From Haloferax sp046557615 (lineage in GTDB: Archaea > Halobacteriota > Halobacteria > Halobacteriales > Haloferacaceae), in assembly GCF_046557615.1 (NCBI RefSeq), contig NZ_JBKIII010000002.1:434001-498000 (forward strand): a DNA stretch of 64,000 nucleotides. Reading direction: 5' to 3'. A model generated the notes under the pieces. The model was given only the letters and a program-made list of their open reading frames with translations. It made no database searches and was not told where the DNA came from. Of this stretch, positions 9,133 through 17,972 are shown one piece after another. The position numbers were made by a program, and so were the translations under genes. The number at the start of each line of letters is the position of its first letter. Position 1 is the stretch's first letter.

Positions 9133-9534
9133 TCAGTCGTCTGAGAGCGTCGGATACGCGACTTCCCACAGGTGACCGTCGGGGTCGGCGAAGTAGCCCG
9201 AGTACCCTCCCCAGAACACCTCTTGGGCTGTTTTGACGATTTTCCCACCAGCGGCTTCCGCCTCCTTGAGTACCTCCTCGACGGCCGCTTTCGTGGAGAC
9301 GTTGTGCGCAACTGTGACGCCTGAAAACCCATGGCCCTCCGCTGGAACGGTTGCATCTTCGGCGAGGAGTTCTCTCGGATAGAGTGCGAGCCACGTCCCT
9401 TCGAGGGTGAAAAAGGCGATGTCGCTGTCCGGTTCGCGGTCACGGAGCGGGAGTCCGAGACCGTCTCGATAGAATTCAATCGACGCGTCGAGGTCAGAGA
9501 CGCCGAGGGTTACGACTGTGATTCGAGGGTCCAT
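9133..9534 (-). CDS. VOC-superfamily (glyoxalase/bleomycin-resistance fold) protein
   Basis: This 133-residue protein has the paired beta-alpha-beta-beta-beta units of the vicinal oxygen chelate fold: RITVVTLGVSDLDASIEFYRDGLGLPL at the N-terminus (about 3-29) and GYFADPDGHLWEVAYP near the end, where the acidic metal ligand of the family is E in WEVAYP. The early ligand position that is His or Gln in glyoxalase I is not obvious, so the substrate is unknown. It is convergent with larC, 17 bp from its stop. Closest in style to the glyoxalase-like proteins of unknown substrate that are common in bacteria and haloarchaea. Confidence 0.85.
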   Translation of the reverse strand: MDPRITVVTLGVSDLDASIEFYRDGLGLPLRDREPDSDIAFFTLEGTWLALYPRELLAEDATVPAEGHGFSGVTVAHNVSTKAAVEEVLKEAEAAGGKIVKTAQEVFWGGYSGYFADPDGHLWEVAYPTLSDD

Positions 9535-9576
9535 TCGAGAATAGAGTCTTGGATTCTTGATAAATAGTGCGAGCAG

Positions 9577-10527
9577 CTACGTCTCTTCTAAATCATCGAG
9601 GAAACTCCGGACGAGAGGCATGAGTTTCACGCCGAACTCTTCTTGCACGTAGTGGCCGACACCGTGGAGTCTCACGGTGGACGAATTCTCGAAGAGGCTT
9701 TCGAACGTCCGCAATTCGGCGGGTCGAAACGCCCGGTCTTCCATCCCCCAGATGAGTCGTGTTGGAATGTCGGCGATGTGTTCGCGGCGCTCCCACAGCG
9801 ACGAGAGCCACGTCGACGAGGTGAGAATCGCCTGCGGGAACACGCCGGTTGCCGTCCGCCCGGCACGGTTCGCAGTGAGATACTGCGCTCGTGCTTGCGG
9901 AGTGAACGCCGACCGGTCGGCGAAGCCCATCGGCATCACTACGCGCGTGAAGAGGTCGAATCGCTCGCAGAGGAGGCGACCGACTCGACTGCCGAGGAGA
10001 CGCGAGAATCGACTGAAATGTGGGTCGTCACCGACCGGCCACATCCACGTGTTCATCACGACGAGTCCGCGGACGTTCTCGGGATGGTCGATAGCGTACG
10101 AGAGTCCGATTGGGCCGCCCCAGTCTTGGACGACGAGGACGACATCCTCCAGTCCCAACGCTTCGATGAACTCCTCGACGACGTCGGCGTGGTCTTCGGG
10201 GAGATAGGAGAATCCGGGCGGGCGTTCCGAAAGCCCGAACCCGAGGTAATCGAGCGCGATACAGCGGTACTCGCCGCGAAGGTGTCGAATCAGGTGGCGA
10301 TACAGAAACGACCACGTCGGATTTCCGTGCAGCATGAGCAGTGTCCCGCGCCCGCCGCCGTCGGGGCCTTCATCGACGTAATGCACTGCTCCGTCAGAGA
10401 GGCCGAGACACTTGGATTCGAAGGGGTATGCCGACCGGTCTACCCAGTCGGTTCCGATGTGGGTCGCCCCGAGACTGTCGAAATCTTCGACGGCCTTGTC
10501 GAGTGCGCGCTTGCTCATGGATGTCAT
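9577..10527 (-). CDS. Alpha/beta hydrolase, haloalkane dehalogenase-like
   Basis: This 316-residue alpha/beta hydrolase carries the motif set of haloalkane dehalogenases: oxyanion/halide segment HGNPTWSFLYRHLI, nucleophile elbow VVQDWGGPIGLSYA with Asp as nucleophile (near residue 135), acid in LIWGMEDRAF, and catalytic His in GVGHYVQEE near the C-terminus. In the family, Asp attacks the carbon-halogen bond and the Trp after it and the Asn/Trp of the HGNP(T)W segment hold the halide. A cap region lies between. The ATG at 10527 is used; an in-frame ATG three codons later (MSKRALDK) is an alternative. Epoxide hydrolases share the fold and the Asp, so EC 3.8.1.5 is probable but not certain. Confidence 0.82.
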   Translation of the reverse strand: MTSMSKRALDKAVEDFDSLGATHIGTDWVDRSAYPFESKCLGLSDGAVHYVDEGPDGGGRGTLLMLHGNPTWSFLYRHLIRHLRGEYRCIALDYLGFGLSERPPGFSYLPEDHADVVEEFIEALGLEDVVLVVQDWGGPIGLSYAIDHPENVRGLVVMNTWMWPVGDDPHFSRFSRLLGSRVGRLLCERFDLFTRVVMPMGFADRSAFTPQARAQYLTANRAGRTATGVFPQAILTSSTWLSSLWERREHIADIPTRLIWGMEDRAFRPAELRTFESLFENSSTVRLHGVGHYVQEEFGVKLMPLVRSFLDDLEET

Positions 10528-10591
10528 GGTAGGAGAACTACGCGCGCAAACGGCATGAAATCAATTTCTCACAGAGCGCACTATCCAACTA

Positions 10592-11326
10592 TTAGGAATC
10601 TCGCTCACGGTGTTCGTCGAGCGCCTCGTGGATATCTAACTCTCCGGCCGCGACGCGCCGGGCTAGTTCTTCGTCGATGGTTCGATTGTCTTCGGATTCC
10701 TCGCGGGAGCGAGATTTGATTCGTTGGAGTTCGCCATCGGTCGGCGTAATCTCCCGCGACTCGATTGGTTCACCCGCCATCTGTGCGATGTTGACTGCGG
10801 CGAGAACGTCGCCCATGCCTCGCGCGCCGGTGCCGAGATACGGCGTCGTCCCAGTTTCATCCACGAGTTCGATGGGAATGCCTTGGAGTTCGTTGATGAG
10901 TTTCGCGCCTTGCAGTCGTGCGCCGTCACCGATGCGGACCAGTGGGTCGATGGCGTCTTTCGCCTCGCGTTCGATGACCGACACTGCATCCGCGAGCGGA
11001 ACGTGGAACGCGGCGACAATCGTCTCGCCCGCGAGGACTGCGATACCCGGTCTGGTTCCGGGGTCGATACCGATAATCGTCCGCCCGTCGCCGCCGCGAA
11101 GGAGTGCGAGTGCTTCGTCCACTGCACGACGTGCCTCGTCGCCACTCGCGGTCACACGCGAGATATCCGTCTCACTCACGTCATCGTCTGGTCCGGTGAT
11201 GAGAACGGTCGTCCGCTCGGGAAGTGGGTCGCCGGGTTCGACAGTGGTAAAATCGACACCTCGATTTCGTAATTCAGCGACGGCTTCGTGATACAGTTCG
11301 AAGTCCGCGGTGGCGACGACAATCAC
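10592..11326 (-). CDS. RuvC-like (RNase H fold) protein divergent from radB
   Basis: This 244-residue protein starts at GTG 11326 (VIVVATADFELYHEAV); anything upstream in frame is antisense to radB. The first 75 residues form an alpha/beta segment; then TIIGIDPGTRPGIAVL at about residues 80-95 matches the first catalytic strand of RuvC/RNase H-fold nucleases (IGIDPG), and later acidic positions (IELVDETGTTPYL; GMGDVLAAVNIA) fit the remaining active-site carboxylates. The C-terminus is charged and helical. It is separated from radB by 93 bp in divergent orientation, suggesting a shared promoter region and a DNA-repair or recombination role. Function is not established; nuclease activity is inference. 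Confidence 0.8.
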   Translation of the reverse strand: MIVVATADFELYHEAVAELRNRGVDFTTVEPGDPLPERTTVLITGPDDDVSETDISRVTASGDEARRAVDEALALLRGGDGRTIIGIDPGTRPGIAVLAGETIVAAFHVPLADAVSVIEREAKDAIDPLVRIGDGARLQGAKLINELQGIPIELVDETGTTPYLGTGARGMGDVLAAVNIAQMAGEPIESREITPTDGELQRIKSRSREESEDNRTIDEELARRVAAGELDIHEALDEHRERDS

Positions 11327-11419
11327 ACGTGACGTTGGTGACCTGCAAGATAAAGGGTATCGTGGATTCTCCCTCCACGGACCGGGGGCTTTTTCGGGTG
11401 GTAGCGCGGACCCTCCGGT

Positions 11420-12109
11420 GTGACAGAGCCAGTCTCGACCGGGTGTTCGCCGCTCGACAACCTGCTCAACGGTGGGTTCGAGCGAGGGACCGTCACGCAA
11501 GTGTACGGGCCGCCTGCCGCAGGCAAGACGAACGTCGCGCTGTCGGCGGCCGTTCGCGTCGCCGCTGCGGGCGGAACCGTCGTCTACATCGATACGGAGG
11601 GACTGTCTATCGACCGTTTCCGCCAACTCGCTGAAGCCGTCGCACCGGGTGACGTCGAGGGCGTCACCTCCCGACTCATGATTAGCGAGGCGTTCGATTT
11701 CGAAGACCAGGAGGCGGCCGTCCGCGACGCCGAGGAGTTCGTCGAACGAGCCGACCTCATCGTCGTCGATTCGGCGACTGGCTTCTACCGACTCGAACGA
11801 ACCGCCGACGGTGACGGCGGTGAATCGCTCCGTCGCGTCGCCCGTCAGGTGACGCATCTGCTGTCGCTCGCCCGCAAACACGACCTCGCAGTCGTTCTGA
11901 CGAATCAGGTCTATTCGGACCCCGACACGGACCGAACCCGCGCACTCGGCGGCCACACGCTCGAACACTGGACCGGGACAGTTCTTCGACTCGACCGCTT
12001 CCGCGGCGGCAACCGCCGGGCGACGCTCGAAAAACACCGCGCCAAGCCCGCCGGTGAGACGGCGACGTTCAAAATCACGGACCGCGGGCTGGCGGGTACT
12101 GAGTTCTAA
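11420..12109 (+). CDS. radB: DNA repair and recombination protein RadB
   Basis: RadB is the archaeal RecA/RadA paralogue that acts as a recombination mediator for RadA. The 229-residue size is typical and lacks the N-terminal DNA-binding domain of RadA. Seen: Walker A GPPAAGKTN near residues 30-38, IDTEGLSIDRFRQLAEAV, Walker B LIVVDSATGFYRL near 112, and HDLAVVLTNQVYSDPD, followed by GGHTLEHWTGTVLRL. The GTG start at 11420 (MTEPVSTGCSPLDNLLNGG) gives the normal family N-terminus. It is monocistronic, with an A-run just past the stop, and divergent from the RuvC-like gene. Confidence 0.94.
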   Translation: MTEPVSTGCSPLDNLLNGGFERGTVTQVYGPPAAGKTNVALSAAVRVAAAGGTVVYIDTEGLSIDRFRQLAEAVAPGDVEGVTSRLMISEAFDFEDQEAAVRDAEEFVERADLIVVDSATGFYRLERTADGDGGESLRRVARQVTHLLSLARKHDLAVVLTNQVYSDPDTDRTRALGGHTLEHWTGTVLRLDRFRGGNRRATLEKHRAKPAGETATFKITDRGLAGTEF

Positions 12110-12133
12110 AAAAGCGGATTCTGCAATTTCGAC

Positions 12134-13276
12134 TTAGAGTTCGTTCAGTTTACGGAGCAGTTGACCACGGTAGCGTTCGTCTGCTTCGAACCCTTTCTGT
12201 TCGAGGACGTTGCGTTCGAGCTTGTCGAGTGCGACGTGGAACGCGTGTTCTGAACCGTAGCCTTCCCCACTGCCTGCCAGTTGGCCGTGACTCGTGCGGA
12301 GTCGAATCTGGCACTGGATGAGCGGCGTGCCGCGGAGTTTCTCCTTGTGCTCGTGGAAGCGAACGTGCGCGTGCATGACGTTCATCCGCTGGTACTTGTC
12401 GGCAACCTCGGTGATTGCGTTGATGATGTTCTCGCGGGTGAGCGTTTCGAGCAGGTCGATGTTGGTGACCTGCACGTCCATGCGCTCTTGTTCGGTGTAA
12501 GTGAGCGCGCGGAGGATGTCCGTCTTGGTGAGGACACCGAGTACCTCGCCGTCGTCGTCGGCAGGAGTGATGACGAGACCGGCGATGTCGTTTTCGAGCA
12601 TGCGAGCGACCGCATCGCGCACCGATTCCGCGGGCGTCGCGGTGAGCGCGGGGCTCGTCATGAGGTCGTAGACCGGCAAGTCGAGCATCCGGTCGATGTC
12701 GCCACGGCGGTCCTGTTTGCCCTGTCGGCCCTCGTCGCGCACCATGAACTCGACGAGGTCGTAAGTGGTCAAGACACCAGCCAGTCGGCTGTCGCCGTTG
12801 ACGACCGGGAGCCGCGAGATACCGTTTTCGCGGAGGCTGTGGATGGCTTGCCCGAGGTGGTCGCGCTCGCCGATGGTAATCACGTCGTCCGTGTAGATTT
12901 GCTCGACGGTGAGCGCGTCCAGATTTTCGAGGACGGCTTCGAGAATGGCATCCTGCGTGACGATGCCGTAGAGGTCTCCGTTCTCGTAGACTGGCGCGAT
13001 TTTCGTATCGCCTTCGACGAGCATACGCGCGACTTCGCGCACGTTCTCGTGACGGTCGATTTTGGGTGCGGGCTTCATCAGCGCCGCGGCTTTGGTGTTG
13101 TCTTCGACGTGCGAGTTGATGAGCTGTTTCTCACCGATAACCCCCGCGTAGTCACCATCATCCATCACGATGATACCCTTCGGATTTTCACGCTCAAAGA
13201 GAGAGCGGACCTTGCCTAATCGCTCGGTGGCATTGACCTCGACGTAATCGGGAGTCGCGATATCAGCAATATCCAT
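12134..13276 (-). CDS. Four-CBS-domain protein with C-terminal HPF/RaiA-like domain
   Basis: Residues 1-260 hold four CBS motifs, usually adenine-nucleotide sensors (for example ENPKGIIVMDDGDYAGVI, GDTKIAPVYENGDLYGIV, NGISRLPVVNGDSRLAGVL, NDIAGLVITPADDDGEVLGVL). The last 105 residues resemble hibernation-promoting factors: an amphipathic helix RENIINAITEVADKYQRM, beta strands around VRFHEHKEKLRG and QCQIRLRTSHGQLAG, and a final helix EHAFHVALDKLERNVLEQK that closely follows the HPF pattern DKLERQ. I infer a ribosome-binding factor whose activity is tuned by nucleotides. Archaeal CBS proteins that dimerise ribosomes are known, so the idea has precedent. It is convergent with radB (24 bp between stops). 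Confidence 0.88.
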   Translation of the reverse strand: MDIADIATPDYVEVNATERLGKVRSLFERENPKGIIVMDDGDYAGVIGEKQLINSHVEDNTKAAALMKPAPKIDRHENVREVARMLVEGDTKIAPVYENGDLYGIVTQDAILEAVLENLDALTVEQIYTDDVITIGERDHLGQAIHSLRENGISRLPVVNGDSRLAGVLTTYDLVEFMVRDEGRQGKQDRRGDIDRMLDLPVYDLMTSPALTATPAESVRDAVARMLENDIAGLVITPADDDGEVLGVLTKTDILRALTYTEQERMDVQVTNIDLLETLTRENIINAITEVADKYQRMNVMHAHVRFHEHKEKLRGTPLIQCQIRLRTSHGQLAGSGEGYGSEHAFHVALDKLERNVLEQKGFEADERYRGQLLRKLNEL

Positions 13277-13654
13277 AATACATTTTCATATACAACCCGT
13301 CCTGTCTTGAAGCTTCGTCCCTTTTCTTCATGTCTGAGAATCATGAAATCGCAAGGCCCTGTCGGGGCGGAAGCGTCGAATTTGGACGACTGACGTAGTG
13401 TGTCACTGGTTTTGTTTGTCATGGTTCGTGCTAACACACGAAAGTTGACGTGTTTTTCATGTCTCCCACACATGCCGGGCGCACAAATCAGCCTGCTAAA
13501 TGAGTCATTTCGAGTTTGTGAAGTCATAATTCGCATCCTTACCCGATATCTTGAATGTCCTAAATTCGCCGGTAACTAGCCCCTAACCCGTGAGATTCGG
13601 ACATATAGCTTCTCCATACTTACACAGTTTCCAGTCGTTCAGTGTATCCAGAGA
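13277..13654. other. AT-rich intergenic region between CBS-HPF gene and pil operon
   Basis: This 378-bp divergent intergenic segment has no credible gene. It is clearly more AT-rich than its flanks. A TATA-like ACATATAGC (about 13599-13607) lies about 50 nt upstream of the pilB ATG and would give a short leader. I see no strong palindrome. Confidence 0.6.
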
Positions 13655-15859
13655 ATGATGCCATCTGACAAAATGAACACAAACTCGGAGCAGAACGATG
13701 AGTCAGTCAGAACTGACGGAAGCGGTGTGACCGAACTGGTCCCGACGACGGGAATCGATGCGATGTCCGCACGCGCGAGAGAACTCCCCATTCCAGTCTC
13801 GGAGCGAATCGAGTTCGGCGACCCCGAAACCGACGATATCGAAGCAGAGACGACCGAAGCGTCCGAACCACGGCCCGAAACCCTCCGCGAGGCGGTCCTT
13901 CGGGAAGTCAAAGCGTTCTTCGCTGAACTCAACCCAGAGACGGCGTTCGCTCCGGCCCCGTCGGACGAGTTTATCGAGGAGCGTTTCTTCGACTTCTCGT
14001 TCCTCGACGGCGTCGAAGACATCGAGCACTACTGGGTGAACAAACCGTTCGCGTTCGTCTCTATCGTGTACGACTCGCAGGCGCGAGAACACCGCTACCA
14101 CGTCACCGAACCAACACTCGACTCGTTCGAATCGTTCGTGCGCGACGACCTGACGAAGATTCTCCGCAACAGCCTGCTCTACCGCGACCTCGACCACGAG
14201 GGCGACCGCGAGGACGTCTTCGACGACGAGTCGCGCGATATCATCAACGACCACGCCGCAACCGTCGAAGACGGCTCGCTCTGGAAGTTGTACTACTTCC
14301 TCCTGCGGGATTTCATCCACTACGGTCGTATCGACCCAATCATCCGCGACCCGCTCATCGAGGACATCTCCTGCGACGGTGACGAGATTCCAGTCTACGT
14401 CTTCCACGGTGCCTACCGCGACATGCCGTCGAACATCCGCTTCGAAGACGGTGACCTCTCGTCGTTCACGATTCGCCTCGCACAGCGCGCAGGCAAACAA
14501 CTCACGGTCTCTGACCCCCTCGTTGACGCCAGCCTCCCAGACGGCTCTCGTGTCCAGTTGACCCTCGGCTCTGACATCGCCACCCGCGGGTCGAACTTCA
14601 CCATCCGCAAATTCTCGGACGAACCGCTCTCGCCAATCGACCTCCTGCAGTCGAACACCTTCAGCGTCGAACAGATGGCGTACTTCTGGCTCGCCATCGA
14701 GAACAACCGCTCGCTGGTGTTCGCCGGTGGGACTGGCTCAGGCAAGACCACCTCGATGAACGCGGTCTCGTTCTTCGTTCCCGGCCACGCGAAAGTGGTC
14801 TCTATCGAAGACACCCGCGAAATCACCCTTCCACACGACAACTGGATTCAGTCGGTTACCCGCGACACCTTCACCGCGGACGGCCGCGGCGAGGTTTCGA
14901 TGTACGCGCTCTTGCAGGCCGCCCTGCGCCAGCGCCCCGAGTACCTCCTCGTCGGTGAGATTCGCACGGAAGAACGCGTTGCACTCACGTTCTTCCACGC
15001 GATTGCGACGGGCCACACCGCCTACACCACCTTCCACGCCGACTCCTCGGAGGGTGTCATCCACCGCATGCGCAACGAACCGCTCGGCGTGCCGTCGCAG
15101 ATGCTGTCGGAACTCGACATCATCTCGGTCCAAAAGCAAATCTACCTCGACGGCGACCGAACTCGCCGCAACGTCGCGGTGACGGAAGTCGTCGATGTGG
15201 ACGAAGACGGTGAAGTAACCCTCGCCGACGCGTTCACCCGCGACCCCACGAGCGACACGCACAACAGAGCCGAGTCGTCGAAAGTCCTCAACGACATCGC
15301 CACCGAACGTGGCTGGACGATGAACGAACTCCAGTACGAACTGGATATTCGTGCCGACGTACTCCGCTACATGCTCGCCCAAGAAGTCACCCACTACCTC
15401 GACGTGGCCGCGGTCATCCGCCGCTTCGAACGCGACAGACAGGGCCTCCTCGAACTCGTCTACGAGAACACCTCGCTCGTCACCGTCGAGGACGACGACT
15501 CGGGTGCAAACGACTCGGATGACGCAGTCGATGCCGACGCCGAGGCAGACTCGCGGCACGACGCGGAAACTGAGTTCGACGCTGACGACACGCCATTCGA
15601 CCTCGATAGTCAGGAAGTGGTCGAAGTCTCCGAAGAGACGGCCGACCTTCTATCGGAACTCTTCGATATCGACCTCGAAGACGTCGACGACGATTCCTCG
15701 GAATCAGACGACGAAGCGATTGACGCCGACGCTGACGAAGCCAACGCTGAAACTGACGAAGTCGATGCCGAGGACGACGCAGTAGATGAAGTAGAGACTG
15801 ACGACGCCGTCGCGGATGAATCCGCCAGCGGTGTCGTGGAGGACGCAGATGAGCGCTGA
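13655..15859 (+). CDS. Type II/IV secretion ATPase, PilB/ArlI family
   Basis: This hexameric ATPase drives assembly of archaeal type IV pilus-like structures at the cytoplasmic membrane. Seen: Walker A AGGTGSGKTTS near residues 356-366, the Asp box SIEDTREITLPHDNW, Walker B region PEYLLVGEIRTEER near 428, and the His box GHTAYTTFHADS. An N-terminal domain of about 330 residues precedes the ATPase core. The last 120 residues form an extremely acidic low-complexity tail (Asp/Glu/Ala repeats) after YENTSLVTVEDDDSG. Alternative starts exist at 13658 and 13673. Its stop overlaps the start of the PilC-like gene, so the two are cotranscribed. Confidence 0.92.
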   Translation: MMPSDKMNTNSEQNDESVRTDGSGVTELVPTTGIDAMSARARELPIPVSERIEFGDPETDDIEAETTEASEPRPETLREAVLREVKAFFAELNPETAFAPAPSDEFIEERFFDFSFLDGVEDIEHYWVNKPFAFVSIVYDSQAREHRYHVTEPTLDSFESFVRDDLTKILRNSLLYRDLDHEGDREDVFDDESRDIINDHAATVEDGSLWKLYYFLLRDFIHYGRIDPIIRDPLIEDISCDGDEIPVYVFHGAYRDMPSNIRFEDGDLSSFTIRLAQRAGKQLTVSDPLVDASLPDGSRVQLTLGSDIATRGSNFTIRKFSDEPLSPIDLLQSNTFSVEQMAYFWLAIENNRSLVFAGGTGSGKTTSMNAVSFFVPGHAKVVSIEDTREITLPHDNWIQSVTRDTFTADGRGEVSMYALLQAALRQRPEYLLVGEIRTEERVALTFFHAIATGHTAYTTFHADSSEGVIHRMRNEPLGVPSQMLSELDIISVQKQIYLDGDRTRRNVAVTEVVDVDEDGEVTLADAFTRDPTSDTHNRAESSKVLNDIATERGWTMNELQYELDIRADVLRYMLAQEVTHYLDVAAVIRRFERDRQGLLELVYENTSLVTVEDDDSGANDSDDAVDADAEADSRHDAETEFDADDTPFDLDSQEVVEVSEETADLLSELFDIDLEDVDDDSSESDDEAIDADADEANAETDEVDAEDDAVDEVETDDAVADESASGVVEDADER

Positions 15860-17969
15860 CCCAGAGATGGGAATGCCCCTTCCCGACTACGAAGTCGAGC
15901 AGTACTTCCCGCGCGAGTCGATTCAGGAATCGCCCGAAGAGATTCGCCAACTCCGCGAACGCTACGGCTACATCCGGACGTACTTCAAGCGCAACCCCGG
16001 TTCCCACCGCGACTTACAGCGCTGGTTGAACCAGGCCCGCGTCGGGACGACCTACGACGTGTACCTTACCGAGTCGGTCAAACTCGCGGCACTCGCCGCG
16101 CTCGGTGGTGCATTCATCGGTACGCTCGTCGCGTTCATCCTCGCCCAGACCGGCGTCCTCGCTGGACTGTCGCTCCCGGCGGTCGTCTCGGCCGACCTCG
16201 CCGACACTATGCGCCCCCTGAAGGTTCCCGTCCTCGGGTTCCTCTTGACGGCTCTGGTCGGCGCGGCGTTCGCACTCGGAACCTACTACGCCCGGTACTA
16301 CCTCCCCAAGAGTCGCGCGACGATGCGCGGCCGGAACATCGACATCCTGCTCCCGCACGCCATCGTCTACATGTACGCGCTGAGCCACGGTGGCATGAGC
16401 TTCCTCGAAGTCATCCGCGCCGTCGCCGAAGCCGACGACTACGGAGAGGTCTCCGGCGAGTTCGAGATGATCATCCGCGACATGGACCTGTTCGGGAACG
16501 ACCTGTTCACCGCGCTGCGCAACTCGCGCAATCTGACCCCGTCGCTCAACTTCGAGCAGTTCCTCGACGACCTCCTGTCGGTCATCGACTCCGGTGGCGA
16601 CGTGTCCGCCTTCCTCGACCGGGAATCATCGACTTACCTCGAAGAGGCCCGCGAAGAGCAAGAAGAGTTCATCGAGACGCTCTCGATGCTCTCGGAAGTG
16701 TTCGTCGCGGCGTTCGTCGCCGCGCCACTCCTGCTCATCGTGACGCTGATGGTCATCAGTTTCCTCGGTGGAAACACCCTCGTCCAACTGTACGCATTGA
16801 GCTACCTCGTCTTCCCACTCGGGATGGCGATATTCCTCCTGCTCATCGACGTACTCTCGTCGCCCTACACGCAGGACACGGTTCGGACGAAAGACGACAC
16901 CACGGTCATCCAAGAGATTCAGACGGTCCTCACTGACGCGTACATCGTAGCGAAACACGAGTTACAGCGTGCCCGCGAGGAACGCTGGGGCAACGCCGAT
17001 GTCGCCGCCGACGGCGGCGTCGCAGACGTTCGCATGGACGACTACCGCCGCACGATGGTCGTCCACAACCTCGTCGAACTCGTCGACGACCCGCTGGAAC
17101 TGCTGAAACAACAGCCATACCTGACGACGCTCGTCACCGTCCCGGCGGCCATCGCGGCAATCGTCGCAATCGCGGTACTGGGTTTGGCCTCGCCGACCCT
17201 CGACGCCATGTTCGCCGACCCGTACGGGACGACGCTCTGGTTCGTCATCGTTCCGTTCGCCATCGTCGCGGTGCCACTCATGGTCTTCCACGAGACTCGC
17301 CGCCACTACGAACAGAGCCTCGAACGCCGCTTCCCCGACACGCTCAACCTGCTGTCGAGTGCGAACCAGATGGGTATCTCCCTCACCGAATCGCTCGCGC
17401 TCGTCTCGCGCTGGTCCTCGGGTGCGCTGGCGTCCGAGCTCAAAACCCTCCGCAACGACATCACGTGGAACCACGACACGAACAAGGCGCTCATGGCCTT
17501 CGCCGCGCGCCTCCGCGTGCCGCAACTCTCCCGCGTTATTCGCCTCATCGCAAGCGGTGGTCGAACCAGCGGTGACCTCTCGCGCATCCTGAGTGTCGCC
17601 GCCGAAGACACGCGCAACCGCTACAAACTCGAAAAGTCGCGCCGTCGCGCCATGGGCTCGTACATCGCCATCGTGGTGATTGGGTACTTCGTGTACCTCT
17701 TTGTCATCCTGATGCTCGGTGCGAGCTACCTCGCGCCCCTCGCCGAACTGTCGCTCCCCGAGACTTCAGCAGGTGCATCGAGCCTCCCGATGGGCATCTC
17801 ATCGGTCCCAATCGACCGCTACAACGTGGTGTTCCTCCACTCCGCGCTCATCCAAGCAGTCGGCAGTGGCCTCCTCGCAGGCAAACTCGCCGACAACAGC
17901 GCCCTGAGCGGCCTGAAATACGCGCTCGGGCTGTCGGCACTCGCGCTCGTCGCATTCGCACTGGTGTAA
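15849..17969 (+). CDS. Pilus assembly membrane platform protein, PilC/TadC type (two T2SSF domains)
   Basis: This polytopic membrane protein is the platform on which the PilB ATPase acts. The 706 residues contain two T2SSF-type cytoplasmic bundles (about 160-300 with ALSHGGMSFLEVIRAVAE, and 490-620 with SSANQMGISLTESLALVSRW) separated and followed by hydrophobic hairpins. The ATG at 15849 lies inside the end of pilB (11-bp overlap), which fits translational coupling; the longer in-frame start would run through the acidic tail of PilB. The two following pilin-like genes complete a secretion/pilus cassette. Confidence 0.92.
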   Translation: MSADPEMGMPLPDYEVEQYFPRESIQESPEEIRQLRERYGYIRTYFKRNPGSHRDLQRWLNQARVGTTYDVYLTESVKLAALAALGGAFIGTLVAFILAQTGVLAGLSLPAVVSADLADTMRPLKVPVLGFLLTALVGAAFALGTYYARYYLPKSRATMRGRNIDILLPHAIVYMYALSHGGMSFLEVIRAVAEADDYGEVSGEFEMIIRDMDLFGNDLFTALRNSRNLTPSLNFEQFLDDLLSVIDSGGDVSAFLDRESSTYLEEAREEQEEFIETLSMLSEVFVAAFVAAPLLLIVTLMVISFLGGNTLVQLYALSYLVFPLGMAIFLLLIDVLSSPYTQDTVRTKDDTTVIQEIQTVLTDAYIVAKHELQRAREERWGNADVAADGGVADVRMDDYRRTMVVHNLVELVDDPLELLKQQPYLTTLVTVPAAIAAIVAIAVLGLASPTLDAMFADPYGTTLWFVIVPFAIVAVPLMVFHETRRHYEQSLERRFPDTLNLLSSANQMGISLTESLALVSRWSSGALASELKTLRNDITWNHDTNKALMAFAARLRVPQLSRVIRLIASGGRTSGDLSRILSVAAEDTRNRYKLEKSRRRAMGSYIAIVVIGYFVYLFVILMLGASYLAPLAELSLPETSAGASSLPMGISSVPIDRYNVVFLHSALIQAVGSGLLAGKLADNSALSGLKYALGLSALALVAFALV

Positions 17970-17972
17970 AAA

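Noticed and set aside
11327..12037. N-terminal extension of the RuvC-like frame across radB
   Set aside because: It is antisense to a complete radB gene and its residues are shadow-like; a GTG at 11326 gives a compact protein.
13216..13536. 106-codon minus-strand frame upstream of the CBS-HPF gene
   Set aside because: Overlaps the real start of the CBS gene in another phase and runs through the AT-rich intergenic region without protein-like features.
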